Assembly: GCA_030447865.1 (NCBI GenBank)
Contig: JAUJOD010000001.1
Location: 310,001 to 374,000 of the forward strand
Direction: 5' to 3'
Source: Nocardioidaceae bacterium
Lineage (GTDB): Bacteria > Actinomycetota > Actinomycetes > Propionibacteriales > Nocardioidaceae
DNA: 64,000 nucleotides
Part shown: positions 48,662 to 57,842 of the stretch, piece after piece
Layout of the letters: each line of letters begins with the position of its first letter
How positions within the stretch are numbered: position 1 is the stretch's first letter
Program-made: the position numbers and the translations under genes
Notes under the pieces: generated by a model
Told to the model about the DNA's origin: nothing
The model's input: the letters and a program-made list of their open reading frames with translations, nothing else
The model's database searches: none

Positions 48662-49585
48662 TTACAGCGAGTCGAGCTTCTCCAAGATGACACCTTCGCG
48701 CAGGGCCCACGGGCACATCTGCAGGGCGTCGATGCCGAAAAGGTCCATCACCGCCTCCGCCACCAGCCCGCCGGCGAGGAGCTGATTCGCCCGCGTCGCC
48801 GAGACACCCGGCAACGCGGCGCGCTGTTGGGTCGACATCGCGGCGATCTTGGGCAGCCACGTCTGCAGATCCGCTCGCGGCAGCACTCGGCGTACGAACG
48901 GGCCCTCCAGTGACGGAGCCGCGCCGCAGAGGCGGGCCAGTGAGCGAAACGTCTTCGACGTGGCCACGGCGTGGTCCCCAACGCCTGCGCGCAGCACCGC
49001 GCCTGCCTCCCGCGCCATGGTGGTGCGAATGAACTTGCGCAGCGCCCGGACATCGGCACTGCTGGGTACGTCGTCGGGCAGCCAGTCGCGGGTAAGCCGG
49101 CCAGCGCCGAGCTCGAGGGACTGTGCCACGTCGGGAGCCTCATCTGGACCGACGGCGATCTCGAGCGATCCACCACCGATGTCGAACACCGCGAGGCGGC
49201 CCGACGACCAGCCGAACCAGCGCCGAACAGCGAGAAAGGTCAGCCGCGCTTCGTCCTCACCGCTCAACACCGCCAAGCTGACGCCGGTCTTCTTGCGCAC
49301 GACCGACAACACCTTGTCGGTGTTGGTGGCCTCCCTGATCGCCGATGTCGCGAACGCCGTGACCGACTCACAACCCTGTTCCTCAGCCTCGATGAGGGCG
49401 GCACCGATGAAGCCGACCAGCGCGTCGACGCCTGCCTCCGACAGGGCGCCCCCTGGGGTGAGGTGCTCGGCCAACCGCAACGGCTCCTTCTTGGACGACG
49501 CCGGCAACGGAGCCGCACCCCGATGCGCGTCGACGACGAGCAGGTGCGCGGTGTTCGAACCTACGTCGAGAACAGCCTCTCTCAC
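48662..49585 (-). CDS. Exopolyphosphatase / guanosine pentaphosphatase (Ppx/GppA family)
   Basis: A 307-aa member of the actin-like phosphatase superfamily. The phosphate loops are [18 protein letters not shown] at the N-terminus and [14 protein letters not shown]; a TSAIREATN segment follows the expected pattern. It is the short, single-unit actinobacterial type, which acts on short polyphosphate and possibly pppGpp. The GTG at 49585 is chosen as it starts just before the conserved loop. Confidence 0.88.
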   Translation of the reverse strand: MREAVLDVGSNTAHLLVVDAHRGAAPLPASSKKEPLRLAEHLTPGGALSEAGVDALVGFIGAALIEAEEQGCESVTAFATSAIREATNTDKVLSVVRKKTGVSLAVLSGEDEARLTFLAVRRWFGWSSGRLAVFDIGGGSLEIAVGPDEAPDVAQSLELGAGRLTRDWLPDDVPSSADVRALRKFIRTTMAREAGAVLRAGVGDHAVATSKTFRSLARLCGAAPSLEGPFVRRVLPRADLQTWLPKIAAMSTQQRAALPGVSATRANQLLAGGLVAEAVMDLFGIDALQMCPWALREGVILEKLDSL

Positions 49586-49652
49586 ACCGCTGAGGCTATC
49601 CGGTGGCGAAGGGAGGAGGGCGCTGTCAACGCGTTGCCGGCCGGGGGCAACA

Positions 49653-50300
49653 ATGACCTGCATGCGGCTGGACCATCTCTCCTACGCGGCGGGACCTCAA
49701 GGCCTCGCCGCCGCAACCGCCCGGCTCTCGGAACTGCTCGGCGAAAAGTTCCACGACGGTGGAGTCCATCCCCGGTTCGGCACCCGCAACATGGTGTTGC
49801 CGCTGACCAACGGCCAGTTCCTGGAGGTGGTCGAGCCGCTGGACCACCCGGCGTCGGACAAGGCCCCGTTCGGGCAGGCGGTGCGGACCCGCTCCGAGGC
49901 AGGCGGAGGCTGGCTCGGCTGGGTCGTGGCGGTGAGCGACATCCGCGACATCGAGGCACGGCTGCACCGAGAGGCGGTGACAGGGAGCCGCCACCGGCCC
50001 GACGGCGTGGAGTTGCGCTGGAAGCAGATCGGCGTCAAGGGTCTGCAGTCCGATCCGCAGCTGCCGTTCTTCGTGCAGTGGCAGATCGACGACCACCTGC
50101 ACCCCTCGGCCGAGGCGACAGGTGACGTTGGGCTGTCCAAGCTGGAGATCGCTGGGAACCCCGAGCGGGTGGCGGAGTGGCTGGGGGAACCAGCGCAGCA
50201 CCCGCTGGACCATGTGGACGTCGACTGGGTCGCGCCGTACGGCACCCCCGGCATCCTGGCGGCCAGCTTCAGCACCCCGGACGGCGTCGTCCGGATCTGA
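49653..50300 (+). CDS. VOC-superfamily (glyoxalase-like) protein
   Basis: A 215-aa protein of the glyoxalase-like group. The opening [15 protein letters not shown] and [16 protein letters not shown], followed by [11 protein letters not shown], define a family of uncharacterised VOC proteins in actinobacteria. Candidate metal ligands are the His of LDHLSY and the Glu of FLEVVEP. Start ATG at 49653 or 49662. Substrate unknown. Confidence 0.75.
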   Translation: MTCMRLDHLSYAAGPQGLAAATARLSELLGEKFHDGGVHPRFGTRNMVLPLTNGQFLEVVEPLDHPASDKAPFGQAVRTRSEAGGGWLGWVVAVSDIRDIEARLHREAVTGSRHRPDGVELRWKQIGVKGLQSDPQLPFFVQWQIDDHLHPSAEATGDVGLSKLEIAGNPERVAEWLGEPAQHPLDHVDVDWVAPYGTPGILAASFSTPDGVVRI

Positions 50301-50386
50301 GCCGGCGGACGGCAGTCGCTCAGCTTGGCCCAGCGAGACCGCCGCGCCATCCGTAAGTGTCGGCTGCTGGTCCTAGCCTCAGCGCC

Positions 50387-51814
50387 ATGGCCAAGACAGC
50401 GAGCAAACGACACGCGACCGAGTACCGCTGCGCCGAGTGCGGCTGGAACTCGGTGAAGTGGGTCGGTCGGTGCGGCGACTGCCAGGCGTGGGGCAGCGTC
50501 GTCGAGCAGGGGGCGGCGCTGCGGGCCGCTACCGCCGCAGCTGTGGCGCGACGAGCCGCGCTGCCCCTCTCCCAGGTCCACGCCCGAGCCGCGACCGCCA
50601 CGCCAAGCGGGGTGGCTGAGCTTGACCGGGTGCTCGGCGGGGGACTGGTGCCGGGTGCTGTGGTGCTGCTGGCCGGAGAGCCGGGTGTAGGAAAGTCGAC
50701 CCTGTTGCTCGAGGTAGCCGCCTCAGCGGCTCGGCGCGGCGCGAAGACGCTCTACGTCACCGGGGAGGAGTCAGCGTCCCAGGTCCGGGTGCGCGCCGAG
50801 CGCACCAGCGCGGTCGAGGACGCCATCTTCCTCGCCGCAGAGGTAGACCTCGAGGCGGTGCTGTCACAGGTCGCCGCTGTGCAGCCAGACCTGCTCGTCA
50901 TCGACTCCGTCCAGACGATCGCCAGCAGCGATGTCGACGGAGCAGCCGGTGGCGTCACCCAGGTCCGGGCCGTCACGGCGGCGCTGGTGCGGCTGGCCAA
51001 GGAACGCCACCTCCCGATCCTGCTCGTCGGACACGTCACCAAGGACGGCTCCATCGCCGGTCCGCGAGCCCTCGAGCACATCGTCGACGTGGTGTTGCAG
51101 TTCGAAGGTGAACGGCATTCCCGGCTGCGACTTCTTCGCTCCACCAAGAACCGCTTCGGGCCGGTCGACGAGATCGGCTGCTTCGACCTTTCCGACGCCG
51201 GGATCGTCGAGGTGGTCGACCCGACGGGGCTTTTCGTGTCCCGACATCCCGAACCGATGTCCGGCACGTGTCTTACTGTCACGTTGGAAGGCAGACGTCC
51301 GCTGCTTGCCGAGGTTCAGGCGCTGGTGACCCCGCACACGACGCCACAGCCGCGGCGCGCCGTCAGCGGGCTCGACGCGTCGAGGCTCGCCATGCTGCTA
51401 GCAGTCCTCGAGCGCCGGGTCGGCCTCAAGCTGGCTCTGCACGACATCTACGCAGCGACGGTCGGCGGGGCTGCCTTGCGCAACCCAGCGGCAGACCTGG
51501 CCGTGGCGATCGCGTTGACCAGCGCAGCGGTCAACGCGGTGGTTCCCGAGCGGGCGGTTGCCTTCGGCGAGGTCGGGCTCGCCGGGGAGTTACGCCGAGT
51601 GCCCAACGTTCGCCAGCGCCTCGCTGAGGCAGCCCGGCTCGGCTTCACCCATGCGGTGATACCGGCCGAGCACACACCGGCGCCTGGCCCGGTGCCGACA
51701 GTGGCGGGCCTCACCGTGATGGAGTGCCCCGACCTGTTCAGCGCGTTGGTGGCCCTTCGCCTGGTGGCGCGACCAGCCGGCCGGCAACCGCGTGAACTCC
51801 ACGTCGTGGGCTGA
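50387..51814 (+). CDS. radA: DNA repair protein RadA/Sms
   Basis: RecA-related helicase/ATPase helping branch migration during recombination. The 475-aa protein has an N-terminal zinc finger (Cys 15, 18, 29, 32), the Walker A LLAGEPGVGKSTLL (97-105 core), the RadA-specific STKNRFGPVDEIG, and a C-terminal Lon-protease-like domain (AALRNPAADLAVAIAL; AFGEVGLAGELRRV). It lies 81 bp upstream of disA. The radA-disA pair is conserved in many Gram-positives and links repair to c-di-AMP. Confidence 0.96.
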   Translation: MAKTASKRHATEYRCAECGWNSVKWVGRCGDCQAWGSVVEQGAALRAATAAAVARRAALPLSQVHARAATATPSGVAELDRVLGGGLVPGAVVLLAGEPGVGKSTLLLEVAASAARRGAKTLYVTGEESASQVRVRAERTSAVEDAIFLAAEVDLEAVLSQVAAVQPDLLVIDSVQTIASSDVDGAAGGVTQVRAVTAALVRLAKERHLPILLVGHVTKDGSIAGPRALEHIVDVVLQFEGERHSRLRLLRSTKNRFGPVDEIGCFDLSDAGIVEVVDPTGLFVSRHPEPMSGTCLTVTLEGRRPLLAEVQALVTPHTTPQPRRAVSGLDASRLAMLLAVLERRVGLKLALHDIYAATVGGAALRNPAADLAVAIALTSAAVNAVVPERAVAFGEVGLAGELRRVPNVRQRLAEAARLGFTHAVIPAEHTPAPGPVPTVAGLTVMECPDLFSALVALRLVARPAGRQPRELHVVG

Positions 51815-51895
51815 CCAACCCCGTGCGTTGCTTGCCCGCGACGGTTATCCGCTGCCTCTAGAATTAGCCGCAACAACAGCGGCGAGGGGGGAACG

Positions 51896-52981
51896 GTGGT
51901 CAGCGGCGAGAAACTTGCGGCGAACGCGCGGCTGCGCGCTACCCTCGCTGCGGTCGCGCCCGGAACCAAGCTCCGCGAGGGACTCGAGCGGGTCCTGCGG
52001 GGACGCACGGGAGCCCTCGTCGTACTCGGCTACGACAAGACAGTCGAGTCGTTGTGCACCGGTGGATTCGTGCTTGACGTCGAGTTCAGCGCGACCGGGA
52101 TGCGCGAGCTGGCGAAGATGGACGGCGCGATCGTCTGCGACCGCGACGGCGACCGGATCTTGTTGGCCGGCGTGCACCTCATGCCTGACTCCGGGATTGC
52201 CACGACCGAGGCCGGCACCCGCCACCGCACGGCCGAACGGGTAGCGCGGCAGACCGGGCTGCCGGTGATATCGGTTTCGCAGTCGATGAACACCATCGCC
52301 TTGTACGTCGGTGAGTCCCGCTACATCCTCGAGCACACGGCGTCGATCCTGTCCAGGGCGAACCAGGCGCTGGCCACGCTCGAGCGTTACAAGCTCCGAC
52401 TCGACGAGGTCACCAGCACGCTGTCGGCCTTGGAGATCGAAGACCTGGTCACCGTGCGAGACGTAGCCGCCGTTCTGCAACGCTTGGAGATGGTGCTGCG
52501 CATCGCCACCGAGATTGAGGACTACGTCCTGGAGCTGGGGACCGACGGGCGGCTGCTGTCGTTGCAGCTCGACGAGCTCGTCGCCGGCGTTGAGCAAGAA
52601 CGCGAGCTCGTGGTGCGGGACTACCTGCCGCCAGGGCGCCGCGCCCGGTCCCCTGAAGCCGTCCTTGCGGACGTCGACGCCTTGTCGGCGACTGACCTTC
52701 TTGACATCGCCACCGTCATCCGGCCGCTCGGGGTCGGCGGCGCCGAAAGCCTCGACAGCGCGGTGAGCCCGCGCGGCTACCGCCTGCTCGCCAAGGTTCC
52801 GCGACTCCCGGGGACCGTTGTCGAGCGGCTGGTCGACCACTTCGGCACCTTGCAGAAGCTGCTGGCTGCTGGCATCGACGACCTGCAGGCTGTCGATGGT
52901 GTGGGCGACACCAGGGCACGGTCCGTGCGCGAGGGCCTTTCCCGGCTGGCCGAGTCCAGCATCCTGGAGCGCTACGTCTAG
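51896..52981 (+). CDS. disA: DNA integrity scanning protein / diadenylate cyclase
   Basis: Synthesises c-di-AMP from two ATP and scans DNA for branched structures. The 361-aa product has the N-terminal DAC domain with DGA (76-78) and GTRHRTAERVA (from 107), a central helical linker, and C-terminal helix-hairpin-helix motifs (HFGTLQKLLAAGIDDL; VDGVGDTRAR). The start is the GTG at 51896, preceded by a G-rich site. A possible -10 TAGAAT lies at 51859-51864. It ends overlapping the next, convergent gene by 4 bp. Confidence 0.96.
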   Translation: MVSGEKLAANARLRATLAAVAPGTKLREGLERVLRGRTGALVVLGYDKTVESLCTGGFVLDVEFSATGMRELAKMDGAIVCDRDGDRILLAGVHLMPDSGIATTEAGTRHRTAERVARQTGLPVISVSQSMNTIALYVGESRYILEHTASILSRANQALATLERYKLRLDEVTSTLSALEIEDLVTVRDVAAVLQRLEMVLRIATEIEDYVLELGTDGRLLSLQLDELVAGVEQERELVVRDYLPPGRRARSPEAVLADVDALSATDLLDIATVIRPLGVGGAESLDSAVSPRGYRLLAKVPRLPGTVVERLVDHFGTLQKLLAAGIDDLQAVDGVGDTRARSVREGLSRLAESSILERYV

Positions 52982-53808
52982 CGCTTGGCGGACCGGGGCG
53001 GCGCGGTGACGTCGAAGTACGCCTTGTGCGGTTCCCCGCCGATGAACGCAGCCTCCACCCAGTACCCGCCCGGCGGAGCGACTTGTCCGGGCGCCGTGCA
53101 CTCGACGGTGGACCGGTGACCATCCCACTGGAACTGGTAGACGGTCGCGGGGTCACTTCGCACCACGAGCTGCTTGGCCAGTAGCGCGTCGGGACAGTCG
53201 TTGCTGGACCAGACCACGTCTGGCCCTGAGGTCACTCTCACCACGGTGGTCTCAGGCGTAATCGCCAAGGTGCACGCTGAAGCGGTGCGCGGCAGCCGCA
53301 GGACGAAGGTGGCGGTGTTGCTGCGCCCCTCGATCGAGTCGGACACGTCTATCGACATGTCCACCAGGCTGGGGTCGCAGTTGCCGGTAGGCCGCTCGAG
53401 CGGGGTCTGCGTGCTGCTTGGCCGGTGGCCGGCGGTGCCCTGAGGGTTGCGAGCTGAACCCGGACCTGACCCCGGGTCGGTGGTGCGGGAGGTCGGACCC
53501 GCAGAGGAGGTTGGGCCAGTTGTCGAGTCCGGGCCAGCAGTCGAGGCCGGGCCGGCGGTCGGGGATCGTGGCCCGCTTGCCGGAACCTTCGGCGGCTCCA
53601 GCAGCGCCTGCCCACCACCGGTTGGCTCCGCCCCAGCCGGCCCGTTGCCGGCTGCCCCCGTCGCCGGCTCGGATCCGTCGGCGGTGGCCCCGCCCAGCAG
53701 CCACCAGAGCCCGACCGCGAGGATCGCCACCAACGCAACAGCCAGCAGGCGTCTGACCCAGTACACCCGCGGCGGGAGAGGTCCCGCCGGCCGCATCACC
53801 GTGCTCAC
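52978..53808 (-). CDS. Hypothetical single-pass membrane protein with Ser/Thr/Pro linker
   Basis: A 276-aa protein of unknown function. Residues 19-40 form one membrane segment (LLAVALVAILAVGLWWLLGG). A low-complexity linker of about 95 residues rich in Pro, Ser, Thr and Gly follows. A compact outer domain of about 130 residues with four cysteines (GNCDPSL, SACTLAI, SNDCPDAL, VECTAPG) makes up the rest, probably two disulfides, with a beta-rich Ig-like feel. Starts with GTG at 53808, convergent to disA. Confidence 0.65.
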   Translation of the reverse strand: MSTVMRPAGPLPPRVYWVRRLLAVALVAILAVGLWWLLGGATADGSEPATGAAGNGPAGAEPTGGGQALLEPPKVPASGPRSPTAGPASTAGPDSTTGPTSSAGPTSRTTDPGSGPGSARNPQGTAGHRPSSTQTPLERPTGNCDPSLVDMSIDVSDSIEGRSNTATFVLRLPRTASACTLAITPETTVVRVTSGPDVVWSSNDCPDALLAKQLVVRSDPATVYQFQWDGHRSTVECTAPGQVAPPGGYWVEAAFIGGEPHKAYFDVTAPPRSAKR

Positions 53809-53859
53809 GTTGCAACGCTAACTCCGGGGAGCCGACATCTTTGGCATCATCGCCTCGAC

Positions 53860-54750
53860 ATGCCTGCATCAGCCGTCCACCAGCCGCTCCTCTCCTGGTA
53901 CTGCGCCAACGCCCGCACGTTGCCGTGGCGCCAACCGGGCACCGACGCTTGGCGGATTCTGGTCAGCGAGGTCATGTTGCAGCAGACCCCGGTGTCCCGG
54001 GTGCTTCCCGTCTACGAGTCCTGGGTGGCGCGCTGGCCGGCGCCGCCCGCTCTCGCCAGGGACTCCGCGGGCCAGGCGGTGCGGATGTGGGGACGTCTCG
54101 GCTACCCCCGCCGAGCACTGCGGTTGCACGCGGCGGCCGTGCTCATCGACGGGCAGCACAACGGGAAAGTTCCCCAGACGTACGCCGAGTTGCGCGCCCT
54201 ACCTGGCGTCGGGGACTACACCGCCGCAGCGGTGGCGGCTTTTGCCTACCGGCGACGGGCGGTGGTCCTCGACACGAACGTGCGCAGAGTCCTCGGCCGC
54301 GTGTTCGCCGGAGTGGCCAACCCCGACCGGGGCGTGACCGCCGCCGAGCGGCGACTGGCTGAGCAGGTCCTCCCGGACGACGGCCCAACTGCCGCGGCCT
54401 GGAGCGTCGCGGCGATGGAGCTCGGCGCGGTTGTGTGCACCGCGCGGGCCCCACGTTGCGCCGACTGCCCGATCAGCGGGCTCTGCGCCTGGAGACGGCG
54501 CGGCTACCCGGCTGGCGACAACAACCGCCCTGGCGGCCAGCGCTACGCCGGCACCGACCGGCAGTGCCGCGGTCGCATCCTGGAGTTGCTCCGCGGCAGC
54601 GACGTGCCGGTGCCGCGGCAGGTGGTCGACGCGGTGTGGAGCACTGCACCGCAACGCGAACGCGCCCTACGCTCCCTTCTCAACGACGGCTTGGTCGTGG
54701 AGACGAGCGAGGGCGCGTTGGCGTTACCTGACGAAGCCACGTCGAGCTAG
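53860..54750 (+). CDS. mutY: A/G-specific adenine DNA glycosylase
   Basis: Removes adenine mispaired with 8-oxoguanine. The 296-aa protein has the catalytic Glu 37 in SEVMLQQTPVSR, the helix-hairpin-helix LPGVGDYTAAAVAAFA (about 114-129), catalytic Asp 138 in VLDTNVRRVLG, and the 4Fe-4S cysteines 193, 200, 203 and 209 (C-x6-C-x2-C-x5-C). The C-terminal NUDIX-like 8-oxoG-sensing domain is absent or very short, as in several actinobacterial MutY proteins. ATG at 53860. Confidence 0.93.
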   Translation: MPASAVHQPLLSWYCANARTLPWRQPGTDAWRILVSEVMLQQTPVSRVLPVYESWVARWPAPPALARDSAGQAVRMWGRLGYPRRALRLHAAAVLIDGQHNGKVPQTYAELRALPGVGDYTAAAVAAFAYRRRAVVLDTNVRRVLGRVFAGVANPDRGVTAAERRLAEQVLPDDGPTAAAWSVAAMELGAVVCTARAPRCADCPISGLCAWRRRGYPAGDNNRPGGQRYAGTDRQCRGRILELLRGSDVPVPRQVVDAVWSTAPQRERALRSLLNDGLVVETSEGALALPDEATSS

Positions 54751-54760
54751 CCGGCCCGGG

Positions 54761-57263
54761 TCAGCTCGGCGGCGGCAGCGCCTCCTCGATTGGCGGAGCG
54801 TCCGGCAGCTCGGACTTGGCCGTACCGGAGAACGTGAAATGAGCGTCTGGTCCCTCGCCCTCGACATCGACCAGCACGATCTGACCAGGCCCGACCTCGC
54901 CGTACAGCATCTTCTCGGCAAGGGTGTCCTCGAGGTCTCGCTGGACGGTACGGCGCAGCGGTCGAGCGCCCAGGACCGGGTCGAACCCGCGGGTGGCGAG
55001 CAGCTCCTTGGCCGCCGGGGTGAGTTCCAGACCCATGTCGCGGTCCTTCAGCCGCACCTCGACAGCGGTGATCATGAAGTCGACCATGGAGATGATCTCG
55101 TCCTTGGTCAGCGGCGGGAACACGATGATCTCGTCGACCCGGTTGAGGAACTCCGGCCGGAAGTGCTGCTTGAGCTCCTCGGTGACCCTGGACTTCATCC
55201 GTCCGTACGAGCCGGCCACGTCGCCGGCCTGCTGGAAGCCGAGGTTGACACCCTTGGCGATGTCTCTGGTGCCGAGGTTCGTCGTCATGATGATGACGGT
55301 GTTCTTGAAGTCGATGACGCGACCTTGGGAGTCGGTCAACCGGCCCTCTTCGAGGATCTGCAACAACGAGTTGAAGATGTCGGGGTGGGCCTTCTCGACC
55401 TCGTCGAACAGCACGACGGAGAACGGCTTGCGGCGTACCTTCTCGGTCAGCTGACCGCCCTCTTCGTAGCCGACGTAGCCAGGCGGGGAGCCGAACAGCC
55501 GCGAGATCGTGTGCTTCTCGGAGAACTCGCTCATGTCGAGCTGGATCAGCGCGTCGGCGTCACCGAACAAGAACTCCGCCAACGTCTTGGACAACCACGT
55601 CTTTCCGACACCTGAGGGTCCGGCGAAGATGAACGAACCGCCGGGGCGCTTGGGGTCCTTGAGTCCGGCGCGGGTACGCCGAATCGCCCGCGACAGCGCC
55701 CGGATTGCCTCGTCTTGGCCGATGACCCGCTTGTGCAGCTCGTCTTCCATCTTGAGCAGCCGGGTCGACTCAGCCTCGCTGAGCTTGACGATCGGGATGC
55801 CCGTGGCGGCGGCAAGAACCTCGGCGATCAGCTCCTCGTCGACCTCGGCGACGACGTCCATGTCGCCGGCCTTCCACTGCTTCTCGCGCTCGGTCTTGGC
55901 GAGGATGAGCTTCTTCTCCTCGTCGCGAAGCGAGGCTGCCAGCTCGAAGTCCTGCGCGTCGATGGCGCTCTCCTTCTTGCGGCGGACTCCGGCGATCTTC
56001 TCGTCGAACTCCCGCAGATCAGGCGGTGCGGTCATCCGCCGGATCCGCAACCGGGAGCCGGCCTCGTCGATGAGGTCGATGGCCTTGTCGGGCAGGAAGC
56101 GGTCGGAGATGTAGCGGTCGGCCAGCGTTGCCGATGACACGAGCGCCTCATCAGTGATGGTGACGCGGTGGTGGGCTTCATACCGGTCGCGCAGGCCCTT
56201 GAGCATCTCGATCGTGTGGGCGATGGAGGGCTCGGCGACCTGGATGGGCTGAACCGCCGCTCGAGCGCTGCGTCCTTCTCCAGGTGCTTGCGATATTCGT
56301 CGAGGGTGGTGGCGCCGATCGTCTGCAGCTCACCACGGGCCAGCATCGGCTTGAGAATGCTGGCGGCATCGATCGCGCCCTCGGCCGCGCCGGCACCGAC
56401 CAGCGTGTGGATCTCGTCGATGAACAGCACGATGTCGCCGCGGGTGCGGATCTCCTTGAGCACCTTCTTCAGGCGCTCCTCGAAGTCGCCGCGGTAGCGG
56501 GAACCAGCGACGAGTGCTCCGAGGTCGAGGGTGTAGATCTGCTTGTCCTTGAGCGTCTCTGGCACGTCACCCTTGACGATGTCTTGAGCCAGTCCCTCGA
56601 CGATGGTGGTTTTGCCGACGCCGGGCTCACCGATGAGCACCGGGTTGTTCTTGGTTCGGCGGGACAGGATCTGCATGACCCGCTCGATCTCTTTCTCGCG
56701 GCCGATGACCGGGTCGAGCTTGCCCTCGGGCAGCCTGGGTGAGGTTGCGGCCGAACTGGTCAAGGCACCAGCGACGACGACGGCGCGCCTTCGGTGGCTG
56801 CCCCGGCAGTGGCAGTCTCTTTGCCCTGGTAGCCGCTGAGCAGCTGAATGACCTGCTGACGCACCCGGTTGAGGTCAGCACCGAGCTTGACGAGGACCTG
56901 CGCGGCGACGCCCTCACCCTCGCGGATGAGGCCCAACAGGATGTGCTCGGTGCCGATGTAGTTGTGCCCGAGCTGCAGCGCTTCGCGCAAGCTGAGCTCC
57001 AGCACCTTCTTGGCACGCGGCGTGAACGGGATGTGCCCGCTGGGCGCCTGCTGTCCCTGGCCGATGATCTCCTCGACCTGGGCCCGGACCGCCTCGAGCG
57101 AGATGTTGAGGCTCTCGAGGGCCTTGGCAGCCACGCCCTCACCTTCGTGGATGAGGCCGAGGAGGATGTGCTCAGTGCCGATGTAGTTGTGGCTGAGCAT
57201 TCTGGCTTCTTCTTGGGCCAGGACGACCACTCGCCTCGCGCGGTCGGTGAACCTCTCGAACAT
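54761..57263 (-). pseudogene. clpC: ATP-dependent Clp protease ATPase ClpC, reading frame broken by three indels
   Basis: Sequence of a complete ClpC (about 835 codons) in three main frames. Piece one starts at ATG 57263 ([20 protein letters not shown]), carries both Clp N-repeats and ends at a stop at 56760. A short second stretch ([13 protein letters not shown]) is in another frame because of about one extra base at 56764-56765. A two-base loss near 56727 then gives the frame of the first AAA domain ([26 protein letters not shown]). A one-base loss near 56251 gives the rest: the UVR-like middle, the second AAA domain (FAGPSGVGKTWLSK) and the C-terminus at 54761. Nothing else is missing, so sequencing error is at least as likely as true inactivation. 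ClpC is normally essential in actinobacteria. Confidence 0.85.
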
Positions 57264-57276
57264 ACGACTCACTGCT

Positions 57277-57363
57277 CCTTGGTTGGACGCTGAACACCAT
57301 GCTAGTCCGAGCCGTCGACGACCCGAGCCATGAGAAAGCGGCGCTGTGTACTAGCAACCAAGG
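57277..57363 (-). promoter_or_regulatory. Inverted repeat in the clpC leader covering the ribosome site
   Basis: CCTTGGTTG (57277-57285) and CAACCAAGG (57355-57363) are perfect inverted repeats, with a second pair CTAGT (57302-57306) and ACTAG (57350-57354) inside. On the minus strand the proximal arm overlaps the AAGGAG in front of clpC. If both arms are transcribed, the ribosome site would be paired; it may instead be a protein-binding dyad. A -10-like TAGCAT at 57299-57304 would exclude the distal arm from the RNA. Confidence 0.3.
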
Positions 57364-57433
57364 GCTGGCCGGGGATGTTCCCGTCAGCTGCTACCGAAGT
57401 TGAGGGGCTGTTCCTGCCGGCAGCGGCGAAGCG

Positions 57434-57763
57434 TCAGTTGGCCGCGTCGTACGCCGCTTTGACCTCCGCAGGGACCCGGCCCCGGTCGGAGACTTGGTAA
57501 CCGTTCGCCCGGGCCCAGTCACGGATGTCGGACGGGTTGGTGCCAGAGCCGCTCCGGCTGCGCTGAGACTTGCGCGACCCGCGACCCCCGGATGATCGTC
57601 GCGCTGCGGCGACATACGGGGCGAGTGCGTCGCGCAGCTTAGCTGCGTTCTTGGCGGAAAGGTCGATCTCGTACGTCGACCCATCAAGACCAAATCGCAC
57701 TGTTTCTTCGGCGGTGTCGCCATCAATATCGTCTTCGAGCACAATGTGCACACGCTGCGCCAC
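57434..57763 (-). CDS. lsr2: Lsr2 nucleoid-associated protein
   Basis: H-NS-like bridging protein that silences AT-rich, often acquired DNA. The 109-aa product opens MAQRVHIVLEDDIDG, has a dimerisation domain (FGLDGSTYEIDLSAKNAAKLRDAL), a basic linker, and the C-terminal DNA-binding domain with the AT-hook-like RGR in VSDRGRVPAEV. The GTG at 57763 has GGAAGG nine bases upstream; a TTG two codons earlier is possible. A short dyad AGGAT/ATCCT (57797-57813) sits in its promoter region. Confidence 0.94.
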   Translation of the reverse strand: MAQRVHIVLEDDIDGDTAEETVRFGLDGSTYEIDLSAKNAAKLRDALAPYVAAARRSSGGRGSRKSQRSRSGSGTNPSDIRDWARANGYQVSDRGRVPAEVKAAYDAAN

Positions 57764-57842
57764 TGACAAAATCCTTCCCTTAGGGGTGTTTCGGACAGGA
57801 TAACAGCGATCCTAAAAGGCCGCGAGTCGGGTTCGACCACGC

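Noticed and set aside
48849-49652. Long open frame preceding the VOC gene on the plus strand
   Set aside because: It runs antisense through the Ppx/GppA gene and encodes only compositionally biased sequence; it is a GC-rich shadow.
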